Positions 27,941-28,643 of a stretch of 28,643 nucleotides of DNA are shown piece after piece. Source of the stretch: Chara braunii (Eukaryota > Streptophyta > Charophyceae > Charales > Characeae); the NCBI GenBank assembly GCA_003427395.1, contig BFEA01000365.1:1513649-1542291 (forward strand). The letters are read 5' to 3'. The stretch's first letter is position 1. Every line of letters begins with the position of its first letter. The position numbers and the translations under genes were made by a program. The notes under the pieces are model-generated. The model was not told the origin of the DNA, did no database searches, and saw nothing but the letters and a program-made list of their open reading frames with translations.

Positions 27941-28216
27941 TTTCTCACCGAACGAGATCTCGGTGAGCACCTGCTGGCGCCACTTGACGACATCTCGGTC
28001 ATCTGCCAAGTCCGTCATCCGCGATTCAGTCGGGACCTTCTTCGCCTCACGCAGTTCTTCTGCACCTCAGGAGTGTACGCGGCAGCAGAGTTCCGTTTTG
28101 CAGATCATAGCCAAGCGTTCGTACTGGCCGAGGCATCGGCGTATCGGCGGCTTTCAGTACCGGGGGTCAGCCACGTGTCCTTTTGTTCATGCATGGCCCT
28201 GATTGTTGTAGAGTAG
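27935..28216 (+). CDS. Small ORF overlapping the integrase end (93 codons), unknown
   Basis: ATG at 27935 overlaps the TGA that ends the integrase frame (ATGA, 27935-27938). The ORF begins MSFLTERDLGEHLL and ends CMALIVVE. An 8-bp hairpin CTCACCGA/TCGGTGAG (27942-27965) lies just inside the start. I recognise no domain. The stop-start overlap is the kind of arrangement used for coupled translation in retroelements, but the ORF could equally be chance. No membrane segment or cysteine pattern points to an envelope protein. Confidence 0.3.
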   Translation: MSFLTERDLGEHLLAPLDDISVICQVRHPRFSRDLLRLTQFFCTSGVYAAAEFRFADHSQAFVLAEASAYRRLSVPGVSHVSFCSCMALIVVE

Positions 28217-28233
28217 CTTTATTTGCTTGCTTG

Positions 28234-28449
28234 CCAAATGAAAAAAAATTAATGGGGTAACTTCAGCGCAGTCACGAAAACAGTTTGTAATTGCACTTCA
28301 AGCAATCCCGCGAATACAACACACCCCCACGCGACCCCACTGGACCCGAAACGAAGGTCATATACATTCACCATTACCGGGCCTTTTGCCTCAAGTGCAA
28401 TTAAAAACTCAAACCCTGACTGCGCCGTAGTTTTCTCAAAATTCATTGG
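28234..28449. mobile_element. MITE-like foldback element
   Basis: A roughly 65-bp left arm (from CCAAATGAA at 28234) pairs with a right arm ending TTCATTGG at 28449. The arms share GCGCAGTCA/TGACTGCGC and GTAATTGCACTT/AAGTGCAATTA, and enclose about 85 bp. The element has no coding capacity. I could not see a convincing target-site duplication. The right arm (28405-28441) resembles 4249-4288 beside the LINE. Confidence 0.65.
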
Positions 28450-28643
28450 TCCGTACAGGGGCGTTCGTCTAATTGGACGGAGCGGCCCCTTTCCTCTACC
28501 AGGGCAGTCGGTTTACAGTAGCCACAGGAGGCAGGCTGTTAACCTATTGGCATGGGCGTATAGCTGTTTTGGGGTTGGTGGTAGGAGTGTCACAGGGGGC
28601 GGTGGCCCAGCAGCCCGTTTATAGGACTGCACTCATTTGAGTT
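28450..28643. other. Unassigned right end of window
   Basis: No feature is supported. One + frame reads VVGVSQGAVAQQP, faintly like a reverse transcriptase block (GV.QG...SP), but it is too short and imperfect to call. Confidence 0.3.

Noticed and set aside
28550-28643. Reverse transcriptase block (GVSQGAVAQQPVY) at the window end
   Set aside because: Only a few residues match and the window ends before any confirming motif.

Overview
The window is a repeat-dominated stretch of a eukaryotic nuclear genome. I found no intact host gene. Eukaryotic origin follows from spliceosomal-type splice signals, a U6 snRNA-derived segment, long dinucleotide microsatellites, a LINE, two Ty3/gypsy-type retrotransposons and TIR DNA transposons. 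The better preserved gypsy element resembles, from memory, a lineage I associate mainly with basidiomycete fungi. I would not name the organism from that alone.

Layout. Bases 42-79 are a Nextera mate-pair junction adapter, so 1-41 (a transposon fragment) and 80 onward are probably joined artificially. Bases 80-2160 are a G-rich degenerate satellite with a period of about 355-374 bp. Bases 2600-3030 hold a cluster of CTGTCGAA/TTCGACAG motifs, and 3480-4290 a run of strong hairpins. Bases 4291-6745 are a 5'-truncated, decayed L1/Tx1-like LINE on the + strand. A compound microsatellite (6931-7114) leads into a very large direct repeat.

The core is an old gypsy retrotransposon on the - strand. 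Its gag, protease, RT and RNase H run from 21798 down to 17641, and the integrase zinc finger lies at 15100-14585. It is flanked by two direct copies of a roughly 4.4 kb sequence, 7115-13661 (enlarged by insertions) and 22066-26508. A tRNA-complementary primer-binding site lies at 21958-21975, just inside the right copy. I read the copies as giant LTRs diverged by roughly 10%. The integrase core and C-terminal part (13662-about 14600) are inverted in place. A 2.2 kb TIR transposon with a 4-bp target duplication split the RNase H/integrase junction, and a relative split the left LTR.

The LTRs are the unusual part. Each carries a decayed reading frame preceded by a good 3' splice site, a 54-bp minisatellite, and about 2 kb of closely packed hairpins. 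Within the hairpins are a type III hammerhead ribozyme (+ strand, antisense to gag-pol), the 3' half of U6 snRNA (- strand), an AC microsatellite, and splice-donor-like sites on the - strand. Comparing the two copies shows at least one compensated base-pair change. The hammerhead has been damaged at a different place in each copy, so the parent element probably had an intact one.

Right of the second LTR are more hairpins (26509-26830), a second unrelated gypsy integrase fragment on the + strand (27162-27940) with an overlapping small ORF, and a MITE-like foldback element (28234-28449).
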